A stretch of DNA of 64,000 bases from Microbacterium sp. CSI-V (GTDB lineage Bacteria; Actinomycetota; Actinomycetes; Actinomycetales; Microbacteriaceae): NCBI RefSeq assembly GCF_001984105.1, contig NZ_MTQM01000004.1, positions 57,127 through 121,126 of the forward strand, in the 5' to 3' direction. Below are positions 41,443 to 50,051 of this stretch, piece by piece (the stretch's first letter is position 1; each line of letters starts with the position of its first letter). Under the pieces are notes generated by a model that saw nothing but the letters and a program-made list of their open reading frames with translations, did not search any database and was not told where the DNA came from. The position numbers and the translations under genes were made by a program.

Positions 41443-42102
41443 TCAGGCACCCTTCACTGCGTTGCGGACGTAGACGATGCGGCCACGGGCACCGGGGACG
41501 GCGCCCTTGACGAGCAGCAGACCCTTCTCGGCGTCGACGGCGTGCACCGTGAGGTTGAGGACGGTCACGCGCTCGCCACCCATACGGCCGGCCATGCGCA
41601 TGCCCTTGAAGACGCGGCTCGGGGTCGACGAGGCGCCGATCGAGCCGGGCTTGCGGTGGTTGCGGTGCGCACCGTGCGAAGCGGAGACACCCTTGAAGTT
41701 GTGACGCTTCATGACACCGGCGGTGCCCTTGCCCTTGCTGGTGCCGACGACGTCGACCAGCTGGCCGGCCTCGAACAGGCCGTCCACGGTGAGCTCCTGA
41801 CCGAGCGAGTAGTCAGCGGCATCCGCGGTGCGAACCTCGGTGAGGTGACGACGCGGGGTGACGCCCGCGGCCTCGAAGTGGGCCGTCAGGGGCTTGTTCA
41901 CCTTGCGGGGGTCGATCCGGCCGTAGCCGATCTGAACGGCGTTGTAGCCGTCCTTCTCGACCGAGCGGAGCTGGGTCACGACGTTCGGGGCGACCTCGAT
42001 GACGGTGACGGGAACGAGCTTGCCGTTCTCGTCCCACACCTGGGTCATGCCGAGCTTGGTGCCGAGGAGGCCCTTGGAGATCTTGGAGTTGATGTCAGCC
42101 AT
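41443..42102 (-). CDS. rplC: 50S ribosomal protein L3
   Basis: This 219-aa protein has [40 protein letters not shown], and the core loop [55 protein letters not shown]. It starts peptidyl-transferase assembly. It starts 8 bp after rpsJ. Confidence 0.99.
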   Translation of the reverse strand: MADINSKISKGLLGTKLGMTQVWDENGKLVPVTVIEVAPNVVTQLRSVEKDGYNAVQIGYGRIDPRKVNKPLTAHFEAAGVTPRRHLTEVRTADAADYSLGQELTVDGLFEAGQLVDVVGTSKGKGTAGVMKRHNFKGVSASHGAHRNHRKPGSIGASSTPSRVFKGMRMAGRMGGERVTVLNLTVHAVDAEKGLLLVKGAVPGARGRIVYVRNAVKGA

Positions 42103-42110
42103 GTCGAACC

Positions 42111-42419
42111 TCAGAGCTTGATCTCGATGTTGACATCGGCCGGGAGGTCGAGGCGCATCAGGGAGTCGACGGCCTTGGGCGTCGGGTCGATGATGTCGAT
42201 GAGGCGCTTGTGGGTGCGCATCTCGAAGTGCTCGCGGCTGTCCTTGTACTTGTGGGGCGACCGGATGACGCACACGACGTTCTTCTCGGTCGGCAGGGGG
42301 ACCGGGCCCACCACGGTGGCACCGGCACGGGTCACGGTGTCGACGATCTTGCGCGCGGACGAGTCCAGTCCGGCGTGGTCGTACGACTTCAGGCGAATGC
42401 GGATCTTCTGTCCCGCCAT
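42111..42419 (-). CDS. rpsJ: 30S ribosomal protein S10
   Basis: This 102-aa protein ([60 protein letters not shown]) is also the NusE transcription antitermination factor. It is the first gene of the S10 operon and follows a leader of about 300 bases and the promoter at 42728-42756. Confidence 0.99.
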   Translation of the reverse strand: MAGQKIRIRLKSYDHAGLDSSARKIVDTVTRAGATVVGPVPLPTEKNVVCVIRSPHKYKDSREHFEMRTHKRLIDIIDPTPKAVDSLMRLDLPADVNIEIKL

Positions 42420-42721
42420 TGTCTGCTCACTCTCTTTCTCGCGTCTTACCCGACCAAGGGCATCGGACGCACGGTGGCGCTTTCGCGCCCTGGCACTTCC
42501 CCTCGCTCGCGCGAGAGATGCTGCACCGCTGTTCAGCTGTCAAACCGGATGCCATGGCATCCGGCCCGCCCCCCGCACGCAGGCGTGCGGATCCCGGGAA
42601 GGATGAGGGGTTCGGTGTGCGTTCTGCTGCCCGCGGCCCAGGACCCTGCGCTTCCGCGCCGCCTGTGCACTGCCCTGGCAGTGATCCTGGCGCGCGCCGA
42701 GCGCACGCCGGAATGTGGAAC
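42420..42721 (-). promoter_or_regulatory. S10-operon leader with three hairpins
   Basis: From the probable start near 42721 to the rpsJ ATG the RNA can form hairpins at 42573-42590 (CCGCACGC/GCGTGCGG), 42545-42564 (a 20-base perfect palindrome built from GGATGCC and GGCATCC) and 42476-42489 (GGCGC/GCGCC). The long leader fits r-protein autoregulation, in E. coli exerted by L4. No ORF of note is present. The whole 437-bp gap (42420-42856) holds only these elements, the promoter and a terminator. Confidence 0.5.
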
Positions 42722-42727
42722 CTGGTT

Positions 42728-42756
42728 AGTCTACGGGGCTCCCGGGCGTGTCGCAA
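42728..42756 (-). promoter_or_regulatory. S10-operon promoter (TTGCGA-17-TAGACT)
   Basis: On the minus strand TTGCGA (plus 42751-42756) is separated by exactly 17 bp from TAGACT (plus 42728-42733), an excellent housekeeping sigma-70-type match. It is the strongest promoter seen in the window and is correctly placed for the ribosomal cluster. Confidence 0.85.
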
Positions 42757-42771
42757 ACCCGGGCGTGTCGC
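42741..42771. repeat. 14-bp direct repeat over the S10 promoter
   Basis: CCCGGGCGTGTCGC occurs at 42741-42754 and 42758-42771, a 17-bp pitch. The downstream copy covers the -35 and spacer of the S10 promoter; the second is just upstream. It may be a protein-binding site or a slippage product. Confidence 0.7.
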
Positions 42772-42808
42772 GTGCGGCATATCCTCAGCCCCCGGTCGGC
42801 AACGCGAC

Positions 42809-42840
42809 GGCGCCGCCCCCATTCCCGGGAGCGGCGCCGC
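42809..42840 (-). terminator. hairpin after the small helical protein gene
   Basis: Nine-bp stem CGGCGCCGC (42809-42817) / GCGGCGCCG (42832-42840), 14-base loop, 17 bases past the stop of the gene at 42857. No T-run. Confidence 0.55.
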
Positions 42841-42856
42841 GCAGAGCAGGGTGCGG

Positions 42857-43072
42857 TCAGGCGTTGCCGATGTTCTTGTCGACGTTCGCCCGCACCTCGT
42901 CGACCTTGGCGTGCTGCTCAGCGGGGACGACCTTCTTGATGGCGTCCGCGGCCCCGTCGAGGAGCTTGTCGCTGACCTCTTCGGCCTTCTCGCTCTTGAG
43001 CGCCTCCTCGATCTTCTCGCGGTTCTCCTCGAACAGCTGCTTGCCCTTGTTGATGATGTCGTCGACGCCCAT
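42857..43072 (-). CDS. small charged helical protein, Rv0909-like 'antitoxin' resemblance
   Basis: This 71-aa protein (MGVDDIINKGKQLFEENREK, EEALKSEKAEEVSDKLLDGA, then VDEVRANVDKNIGNA) is built of amphipathic helices rich in Lys, Glu and Asp. The N-terminal pattern MG-x-DD-[IL]-[IV]-x-K-[AG]-K resembles the short mycobacterial Rv0909 family, often labelled antitoxin. There is no neighbouring toxin gene, so a toxin-antitoxin role is not supported here; a stress-type protein is as likely. SD GGGGAG precedes the ATG at 43072. Confidence 0.6.
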   Translation of the reverse strand: MGVDDIINKGKQLFEENREKIEEALKSEKAEEVSDKLLDGAADAIKKVVPAEQHAKVDEVRANVDKNIGNA

Positions 43073-43165
43073 GGCGGCTCCCCTCGTTCGGGCGGACCTG
43101 ATTCTCCGCTGGTGGGCCCATTGTGCCGACTGAGAGAGAGGGAGGGAAGTCTCCCACCCCACGAC

Positions 43166-43200
43166 ATCGCCCCCTCCCGAACGAACCGGGAGGGGGCGAT
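43166..43200 (-). terminator. hairpin after the Tat-exported protein gene
   Basis: A perfect 14-bp stem ATCGCCCCCTCCCG (43166-43179) / CGGGAGGGGGCGAT (43187-43200), with a seven-base loop, 21 bases past the stop at 43222. Little T-tract. It also isolates the small helical gene downstream. Confidence 0.75.
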
Positions 43201-43221
43201 GGCGGGAGAGACGAAGTCGAC

Positions 43222-43845
43222 TCAACCGGCGGGGAAGTTGGAGGACGAACCCACCAGGGCGCCGCTGTTGACATGTTCGGCGCCGAAGGCGACGGCGGCC
43301 TGGATCGGGTTGGACTTGGTGGGTCGGCCCGGTCCGGTAGTGCCCGGCACGAACGTGCCCGAGTAGATGGCTCCGGGCAGCAGGACGGTGGTGTCAGAGG
43401 TCACGGTGATCGACGGGGCCTCGAACTCGACGAACCACTCCGCATCGTCGTCCGAGATGTTGAGGCCGGTGACGACCCACGCCGTGCCGGAGTAGCTGAT
43501 CGTCTCCCCCAGAACGAAGCTGGAGCCGTCGGGCTTGGTGAGCGTGGCCGTGCTCCAGGGCCCGCGGAGGCGGTAGACACCCGTGAACTTGCCAGAATCC
43601 CACGAACCGCTGACGTTGGTGATGCTGCCGCCGGAGCCGGTCAGCGACCCGGATGCCGTACCCGCGGACTGGTTGGCGGAGATGTTGCTGCCGACGAAGG
43701 CGTTGGTGCGGGCGGTGCCCGGGCTCGCCGACGCCAGCGGCGCGGCGACCGCCACGGCGATGACGGGCGTGGCCCACGCGGCCGTCTTGATGACGGCGCG
43801 GCGGCTGAGCCCGGCGCCGACCGACGGGATGTTCTCGGTGGTCAT
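43222..43845 (-). CDS. Tat-exported protein of unknown function
   Basis: This 207-aa protein has a twin-arginine signal (GLSRRAVIKTAAWATPVIAV, with SRR-x-V-x-K), cleaved near ASASPG. The mature part is small, Gly/Ser/Thr-rich and strand-prone (ANQSAGTASGSLTGSGGSIT, VVTGLNISDDDAEWFVEFEA), without known motifs. Tat export implies it folds before export. Start ATG at 43845; a G-rich stretch precedes it. It is a monocistronic surface or secreted protein near the AraC gene. I do not recognise the family. Confidence 0.75.
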   Translation of the reverse strand: MTTENIPSVGAGLSRRAVIKTAAWATPVIAVAVAAPLASASPGTARTNAFVGSNISANQSAGTASGSLTGSGGSITNVSGSWDSGKFTGVYRLRGPWSTATLTKPDGSSFVLGETISYSGTAWVVTGLNISDDDAEWFVEFEAPSITVTSDTTVLLPGAIYSGTFVPGTTGPGRPTKSNPIQAAVAFGAEHVNSGALVGSSSNFPAG

Positions 43846-44007
43846 GTTCCCCCCTAGGGTTCGGTGATGCACACGGCACGATCGGGTGCGTCGAGTGCGA
43901 ACTAAGGTGATGTTTTCCAGTACCGCGGGTGATTTCGCGAAGAGCGTCCGGATCTGGCGCGCCGAGTATGGAAGTTGTCGCGCAGGAGCGGAACGGGCCC
44001 TGACGCG

Positions 44008-44823
44008 TCAGCGTCGGCGCGCCGCCGCGCGGACCGCCGCCGGCGAAGGAAGACCCTCGGCGGCGAAGGCACGGGCGAGACTCGATCCGTTCGCGAGCCC
44101 GCAGGCGTGCGCCACTCGCTCGATCGTCAACGACCGGTAGACGGGGTCTTCCAGCAGCGATGTGGCGTGCGCGACGCGCGCGGCACGGATGCTGCGGTCC
44201 ATCGTCGTGTCGTGCGCGGCGAACTGGCGCTGGAGGGATCGGAGCGACGTGTTGAGCTCCGCAGCGACGGCTGCAGGCGTCAGATCCGGATCCCCGACCC
44301 GCGCCGCGATGATCGACAGCGCCGCCGAGTAACCCTCGCCGATCGTTCGGCTCTGCTCACCGCGCAACGAAGCGACGACGACCCCGACGAGCATCTCCTG
44401 CAGCAGGCGCTCCGTGTAGTACAAAGTCAGGCCCGTCTGCCGACGGTCCGCCGTCGCGCAGACCCAGGCGAAGGTGAGGAACGGCCAGAAGAGCGCGGAC
44501 CCGACGTCGACGGCGAGCGCTCCGACACCCTCGAGTCCGATCCCCTGCAGCACCTGCTCCGGGAAGGCCATGGTCACGTAGGCCCGCGCGGGAAGCAGAG
44601 ACGGCATCGCATCGCGGTCCGACACGACGAGCGCCACGCAGCTCCGCTGCTCGTGCAGGCCTCCCTGGGCCGACGGGGGCCGGTCGAGGGAGACCACCAT
44701 CCAGGCTTCGCCCTCGCGCGCGTCGAAAACGGGCACGCCGGGTCGCGGGTCGTTGTAGGCACGTACCCGCACACTGCCGAAGGGCGTCGCCGACGGCGAA
44801 TACCCGTGCTGTGTCGTCGACAA
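44008..44823 (-). CDS. AraC-family transcriptional regulator
   Basis: This 271-aa protein has an N-terminal cupin-like region without a clear motif (residues 1-160) and a C-terminal AraC-type double HTH (about 170-271: LTPAAVAAELNTSLRSLQRQ, then a second HTH with LTIERVAHACGLANGSSLAR and AFAAEGLPSPAAVR). A long central stretch (LYYTERLLQEMLVGVVVASL) resembles the AraC-binding-like domain of the AraC/XylS 'AraC_binding_2' type. Its targets are unknown; the Tat protein and the acyltransferase are the divergent or nearest genes. Confidence 0.85.
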   Translation of the reverse strand: MSTTQHGYSPSATPFGSVRVRAYNDPRPGVPVFDAREGEAWMVVSLDRPPSAQGGLHEQRSCVALVVSDRDAMPSLLPARAYVTMAFPEQVLQGIGLEGVGALAVDVGSALFWPFLTFAWVCATADRRQTGLTLYYTERLLQEMLVGVVVASLRGEQSRTIGEGYSAALSIIAARVGDPDLTPAAVAAELNTSLRSLQRQFAAHDTTMDRSIRAARVAHATSLLEDPVYRSLTIERVAHACGLANGSSLARAFAAEGLPSPAAVRAAARRR

Positions 44824-44999
44824 AAGACGCTCACTCCACGCATCACTGAGGTCGCGACGACGTGTTCGGGAGCACGTGCCGCGGCGCCGGCTTCGGGTGC
44901 CGGCTTACGCTCATGCAAGCGCACGAAACGATGCTCTGGGCGCGTTTCACCCCGAACCTCACCCTCCAGCGACGAGTGTTCGTGCGCCGGGAGGTGCGA

Positions 45000-46997
45000 T
45001 CAGTCGGTGGGGAACGCCTCGCCCCGCTCGGTGGCGGCGACGAACTGCGCCAGGCGCGAGACCTGCGTCATCGTCCACATCTCCGATAGGTGGGACTGAT
45101 CCTGGTAGATCGGAACGCCGGAGGTGTCCACCGCTCGGCACACGTCGCCGGTGCAGATCGCGTCGTCTGTGGAGAAGACCGACGCCACGGACTCGTCCGC
45201 GATCGCCTCCTGCGTCGCCTCGTCGAACGTGCGGATCAACTCGTGCGCGCTGTCCCAGTCGGACTCGCACTCCGACTGGGAGCCGTGGAGAGTCGACAGG
45301 CAGGCAGTCGGGTTGAACAGCATGCGCGGGTTGTCGCGGACGACCCCCACCTGCGCCCCGAGGCCGCGAGCCCACTCGATCTGCTGCCCGAGGGCGTCGC
45401 GCCAGCGCTCCTGCTGGTCGCTCAGAGCGAGGTGCTCGCCGTTCGCTCCCCTGATGCGGCCGTCATAGGCGTTCGCGTTGGAGATGATGACCGCGTCGGG
45501 ACGGACGGCATCCAGGATCTTCGTCGTCTGCGCGCGGTAGGGCTCGCACTGGGGATCCTTCACACCCTGCAGGTCGGTCACCGGCACGTCCATCGACGGG
45601 CAGGAGCTCAGCCAGCGGAAGACCAGACGGTATCCGGCCTGTTCTGCCAGCGCCTCGGCCGCGCCACGCCAGTGGCCGGCGTGCGAGTCTCCGATCACGG
45701 CGATCGTCTTCTCTCCCGACGGGTCTCCGAGGATGCAGGCGTCGACCGAGCCGAATGTCTCGACCGTGCCACCGGAGCAGTCGCGCGCCGGCAGGGTCTC
45801 GGCGGCCTTCGCGTACGTGCGCATCGGTTCGGTCCGCAACATCGCCGAGCCCGCCGCGAAAACCCCGAACGCCACGACGACCGTCGCCACGGTGGCCGCG
45901 AGTCCGACGAAATAGGTCCGACGGACGGAGGCGGCCAGGAACGGCCGGAAGCGCAGCGGCTGCTCGATGAACGAGTAGCTGAGGGCTGCCACGCCGAGCG
46001 AGAGGACCGCGGCGACGGCCATCGCCGGCGCCGAACCGGGGAACAGCTCCTTGGCGAACACGATCAGCGGCCAGTGCCAGAGATACCAGGAGTAGGAGAC
46101 ATTGCCGATCCACACCGCCGGCCGACTCTCCAGTGCGGGCGCGAGAGCGGAACGGGCTCCGCCGCCGGCCACGATGAGGAGCATCGTCCCCACGAAGGGC
46201 ACGAGGGCGAGGTAACCCGGGTACGCATCGGCTTCGGACAGGAACACGAAACCGGCGACGAGCACGGCGACGCCCGTGAGACCGACGACCGTGGCCACGA
46301 CCCGACTCCGGATGACCGCCGTCACCGGGAGCAGCGCCAGCAGACCCGCGCCGGCGAACTCCCACGCCCGGGTCGGGAGGAGGTAGAAGGCCGCGTTCGG
46401 GCTCACCGGCGTCAGGAACACCGACAGAGCGAGCGAACCCACGAAGACGATCGAGAACGCCACGGCGAGGACCGACCGCAGCGTGAACCGCCGAGCCGCG
46501 ATCCAGATGCCGGCGATCAAGATGAGGGGCCAGACGACGTAGAACTGTTCCTCGACGCCGAGCGACCACATATGGAGGAACGGGCTCAACCCGCTCCCGG
46601 TGTCGAAGTAGTTGGTGGACTCCCGCCAGAACAGGATGTTCGCAACGTAGAAGACCGAAGCCGCCCCCTGCAGCGCGAGGGAATCCCACCCGAGGACGGA
46701 GCCGACGAGCGCCCCGACCACGAGGGTGAACACGACCGTCACGACCAGCGCCGGAACCAGACGACGGATGCGTTTCGCCCAGAACAGCCCGAGTGCGATA
46801 CGACCGGTCTTCTCCGCCTCGCGGAGAAGAATGGTGGTGATCAGGAAACCGCTGATCACATAAAACACGTCGACGCCGATGAATCCACCGGGAATTACCG
46901 TCGCTCCCGCGTGGAATGCGACGACCGGGATGATCGCCAATGAGCGCATTCCGGTGATATCGCGCCGATACCAAGCCCCCGCGGCGTTTTCAGACAT
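45000..46997 (-). CDS. OafA/YrhL-type acyltransferase fused to a SGNH hydrolase domain
   Basis: This 665-aa membrane protein has an acyltransferase-3 domain (about residues 10-350, ten TM helices; catalytic His in VVAFHAGATVIPGGFIGVDV) and a C-terminal extracytoplasmic SGNH domain (about 440-650; IAVIGDSHAGHWRG carries the Ser, and DQSHLSEM the Asp-x-x-His). Such fusions O-acetylate cell-wall or capsular polysaccharides. It is the first surface-polysaccharide gene on this side and probably decorates the polymer encoded downstream. It ends MSENAAGAWYRRDITGMRSL at the N-terminus, start ATG 46997. Confidence 0.92.
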   Translation of the reverse strand: MSENAAGAWYRRDITGMRSLAIIPVVAFHAGATVIPGGFIGVDVFYVISGFLITTILLREAEKTGRIALGLFWAKRIRRLVPALVVTVVFTLVVGALVGSVLGWDSLALQGAASVFYVANILFWRESTNYFDTGSGLSPFLHMWSLGVEEQFYVVWPLILIAGIWIAARRFTLRSVLAVAFSIVFVGSLALSVFLTPVSPNAAFYLLPTRAWEFAGAGLLALLPVTAVIRSRVVATVVGLTGVAVLVAGFVFLSEADAYPGYLALVPFVGTMLLIVAGGGARSALAPALESRPAVWIGNVSYSWYLWHWPLIVFAKELFPGSAPAMAVAAVLSLGVAALSYSFIEQPLRFRPFLAASVRRTYFVGLAATVATVVVAFGVFAAGSAMLRTEPMRTYAKAAETLPARDCSGGTVETFGSVDACILGDPSGEKTIAVIGDSHAGHWRGAAEALAEQAGYRLVFRWLSSCPSMDVPVTDLQGVKDPQCEPYRAQTTKILDAVRPDAVIISNANAYDGRIRGANGEHLALSDQQERWRDALGQQIEWARGLGAQVGVVRDNPRMLFNPTACLSTLHGSQSECESDWDSAHELIRTFDEATQEAIADESVASVFSTDDAICTGDVCRAVDTSGVPIYQDQSHLSEMWTMTQVSRLAQFVAATERGEAFPTD

Positions 46998-47102
46998 GAT
47001 TCTCCTCGTGCGCCGCGAACCTCCGTGAGGGCGACAGTAAAGAACACTGGTTAACAGCGTGTTTCCCCGGTGGGAAGAACCGTCGCAAACGGACGGCCAA
47101 AA

Positions 47103-48461
47103 TCACGGGGTCGCCGTGTCTCCGGGCTGCGGCGTGCTGCTCGAGGTCGGGCTCGGCTCAGCCGTGGCGGGGTCGGTCGGCGCGGACGTCGACGGATCGG
47201 TGGTGCCGGTGCCGCCGGAATCCGCGGGGGTGGTCGGCGACGGCGTCCCCACGGAGGGCGTGCGGGAGGGGACGCGCCCCGACTGCTGGTCGAGGACGCG
47301 GGTGTTCTCGGCCGTGAGCGCGTCGACGGCCGCGACGAAGGCTGCCATCTCGGTCAGGCCGTCTGAACCGGTCTGCTGCGCGGCACGGACCTCGCTCACC
47401 GCATCGATCACGGCGAGACGGAAGCTCTCGCCCGCGGCGTCCTCGCTCTGCACGACACTCTGAGCCGCCGTCTCGATCGACGCACCCAGATCGCGCAGGC
47501 GCGCCCGGAGGTCATCGAGCGCCGACGTCACCCCGGAACGACTCGTGCGGACCTGGGCGATGAGGGCGGGCAGGGCGTCGCGTTCGCGACGCACCTCGTC
47601 GAGCGCGTGCCCCACCGCCTGCAGGGACTGCTCATCCACGGCGCCGCGCTGGTAGTCGGGTACGACGACGGTCGGCACGGAGGCGACTGTCGAATCGAGC
47701 GTCGTGCGAGCGGAATCCGCCGCGTCCAGCGGCGCGTCCTCGACGCGCCCCCGTAGGGAAGGCAACACGCCTGCCGCCGACTGCGACACCGCCTGAGCAT
47801 CCTCGATCACCGCCGTGAGAAGGTCGCTCGAAGTCTGCAGACCCTTGATCTCGTTGCGCAGCTCCGCCTCGCGCTCACGCAGGCCGTCCATCGCTTCCAC
47901 GGCGGGATTCGCCGTTGCGCGCTGGACCAGGGCGAAAGTCGTGGTCCCCGCCAGCATCGCCACGGCGGCGATCGCGACAACGATGCTGAACGCTCCCACC
48001 GACCCTCCGCGGCCCCCGCGGGGGAACCGGGGTCGACGACCGGCCTCGGCGAGTTCGGGGGCCATCCAGCCGCGGTCGTCACTGCGCGGCATCGCGGCGC
48101 CTACCAGATCCGCGAGCTCCGTCCCCGCCTTCGGTGACGGCGTCGACCTCCCGCCCCGATCCGACAGCCCCGCGGTCGACGACGGCCGGACGCTGCGCGT
48201 CGAGTCGCCCGATCCGACGAGCGCTCGGAGATCCGAGCCGCTCGGCGTGTCCGGCGTGTCCGACGTGTTCGCCGCGGCTCCCCGCACGGCTTCCCCGGGC
48301 CCCACGAGGGCTCGGAGATCGGCATCTCGCGGAGAGGGAGGCCCGCTCGTCGATGCCGCCGCGGGACCCACCAATGCGCGGAGGTCGTCACCGCTGCGAC
48401 CGGAAGGAACCTTCCTTTCGCGCGCGAAAGGATCGTCGGACGAGTCTGTTTTGCGGTCCAT
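47103..48461 (-). CDS. single-pass membrane protein with DLRALVG repeats and extracellular coiled coil
   Basis: This 452-aa protein starts at ATG 48461 (GGAGAC upstream). The N-terminal cytoplasmic half (1-150) has four short copies: DLRALVG at 26-32, 48-54 and 77-83 and ELADLVG at 115-121, in otherwise disordered sequence. A basic stretch (RRPRFPRGGRGG) and one TM helix (about 155-178) follow. Outside, about 185-410 is helical, probably coiled coil, and 412-452 is Pro/Thr/Ser-rich. It is divergent from the Wzz/BY-kinase gene (165 bp between starts), so a link to polysaccharide export is plausible. I do not recognise the family. Confidence 0.72.
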   Translation of the reverse strand: MDRKTDSSDDPFARERKVPSGRSGDDLRALVGPAAASTSGPPSPRDADLRALVGPGEAVRGAAANTSDTPDTPSGSDLRALVGSGDSTRSVRPSSTAGLSDRGGRSTPSPKAGTELADLVGAAMPRSDDRGWMAPELAEAGRRPRFPRGGRGGSVGAFSIVVAIAAVAMLAGTTTFALVQRATANPAVEAMDGLREREAELRNEIKGLQTSSDLLTAVIEDAQAVSQSAAGVLPSLRGRVEDAPLDAADSARTTLDSTVASVPTVVVPDYQRGAVDEQSLQAVGHALDEVRRERDALPALIAQVRTSRSGVTSALDDLRARLRDLGASIETAAQSVVQSEDAAGESFRLAVIDAVSEVRAAQQTGSDGLTEMAAFVAAVDALTAENTRVLDQQSGRVPSRTPSVGTPSPTTPADSGGTGTTDPSTSAPTDPATAEPSPTSSSTPQPGDTATP

Positions 48462-48626
48462 GTGTGGGGGTCTCCAGGACGCTGCTCTCGGGTGCGCGGG
48501 TGAGATGTCGTATGGTGTCGGTGGGTGCCTCAGGCAGCGGAACGTCTTTGGAAGAATACCTCGGGCCGCTTCTCGTGCAATCTGTTCGAGTCTCCCGCGG
48601 CACGTAAATCGGCGAACGGACGAGGC

Positions 48627-50051
48627 TTGGAACTGCGCGACTATCTCCGAATCCTGCATCGGAATTGGATTCTCGTTCTTGCATTGACCGTCCTGGGTGG
48701 GGCGGGTGCGTTCGGATGGTCTCTCCTGCAGACCCCGACGTACGAGGCGAGCACCCAGCTCTACGTCTCCGTACGGTCCGACAGCGCGGGGGTCAGCGAG
48801 CTCGCTCAGGGCACGACGTTCGCCCGGCAGGCCGTGGTGAGCTTCGTGGATGTCGTGGACAGTGCTCTGGTGCTGGATCGCGTCATCAACGACCTCGACC
48901 TGGACACGACGGCCCAGCAGCTCGCACAGTCGGTGCAGGCCTCCTCGCCGACCGACTCCGTGATCATCTCCGTCAAGGTGACCGACACCGACGCTGAGAA
49001 AGCGGCATCCATCGCGAATTCGATCGGCACGAACTTCGCCGACGTCGTGGTGAACCGTCTGGAGAAGCCGGAGGGCGACACGGCCAGCCTGGTGCGCGTC
49101 GAAACCATCGAACCCGCGCTGGTGCCGGTCTCGCCGTCGTCCCCGCGTGTCCCGCTCAACGTGGTCCTCGGTGTGGTCCTCGGCCTCGCTCTCGGACTCG
49201 GTATCGCGATCCTGCGGTCCGTCCTCGACACCCGGATCCACTCGCTGCACGACATCGAAGCGGCGACGGCCGCACCGGTCCTGGGAGGAATCGCCCTCGA
49301 CCCGGATGCCAAGAAGCGCCCGCTCATCGTGCACGCGGATCCGCGCAACCCGCGCGCCGAGTCGTTCCGCAGCCTGCGGACCAACCTGCAGTTCATCGAT
49401 GTCGACGGGGACACGCGCTCGTTCGTCGTCTCCAGCGCCGGGCCGGGTGAAGGCAAGTCGACCACGACCGCGAACCTGGCGATCGCCCTCGCCGAGACGG
49501 GTGCCCGGGTGGCTCTCGTCGACGGCGACCTGCGCCTTCCCCGCGTCGCGGATTACATGGGCATCGAGGGCGGAGTCGGGCTCACCGACGTCCTCATCGG
49601 CCGCGCAGAGCTCGTCGACGTCCTGCAGCAGTGGGGAACCGGCAAACTCTTCGTTCTCCCGTCCGGTCGGACGCCCCCCAATCCCTCTGAGCTCCTCGGA
49701 AGCCAGGCCATGCAGCGGACGCTCGAGGCCTTGGCGTCGGCCTTCGACTACGTCTTGATCGACGCCCCGCCGCTGCTGCTCGTGACCGACGCGGCCGTGG
49801 TCTCGCGGTTCACCAGCGGCGTGCTCATGGTGGCGGCGTCAGGCACGACCAAGAAGCCGCAGCTCACCGCGGCGGTCGAGAAGCTCGACGCCATCGGGTC
49901 GCGCCTCTTCGGCGTGATCGTGACCATGCTCCCCTCCCGTGGACCGGACAGCTACTCCTACGGGTCGTACTCGTACGCCGAGACGGCATCCGCGGACTCG
50001 CGGAGCAAGACCCGGTCCGCGCGCAGCCGACGGAAGCCCGACGAAGAGTGA
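48627..50051 (+). CDS. Wzz-type chain-length regulator fused to a BY-kinase (polysaccharide copolymerase)
   Basis: This 474-aa protein begins LELRDYLRILHRNWILVLAL (TTG start inferred from family starts; an ATG at 48525 is the alternative). TM1 is at about 14-36, a Wzz domain follows with YEASTQLYVSVRS, then TM2 (about 175-195, VVLGVVLGLALGLGI). The cytoplasmic bacterial tyrosine kinase has Walker A SAGPGEGKSTTTANLAIAL, Walker A' VALVDGDLRLPR and Walker B YVLIDAPPLLLV. The tail has a Tyr cluster (SYSYGSYSYAE), the autophosphorylation site. It controls polymer length and export and is coupled to the phosphatase gene by GTGA. Confidence 0.92.
   Translation: MELRDYLRILHRNWILVLALTVLGGAGAFGWSLLQTPTYEASTQLYVSVRSDSAGVSELAQGTTFARQAVVSFVDVVDSALVLDRVINDLDLDTTAQQLAQSVQASSPTDSVIISVKVTDTDAEKAASIANSIGTNFADVVVNRLEKPEGDTASLVRVETIEPALVPVSPSSPRVPLNVVLGVVLGLALGLGIAILRSVLDTRIHSLHDIEAATAAPVLGGIALDPDAKKRPLIVHADPRNPRAESFRSLRTNLQFIDVDGDTRSFVVSSAGPGEGKSTTTANLAIALAETGARVALVDGDLRLPRVADYMGIEGGVGLTDVLIGRAELVDVLQQWGTGKLFVLPSGRTPPNPSELLGSQAMQRTLEALASAFDYVLIDAPPLLLVTDAAVVSRFTSGVLMVAASGTTKKPQLTAAVEKLDAIGSRLFGVIVTMLPSRGPDSYSYGSYSYAETASADSRSKTRSARSRRKPDEE

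Noticed and set aside
42857..43072. Toxin-antitoxin module
   Set aside because: Only an Rv0909-like small helical protein is present; there is no toxin-like ORF upstream or downstream within 150 bp.
44862..45316. Small plus-strand ORFs between AraC and acyltransferase genes
   Set aside because: They run antisense into the SGNH domain, lack SDs and have no recognisable composition.
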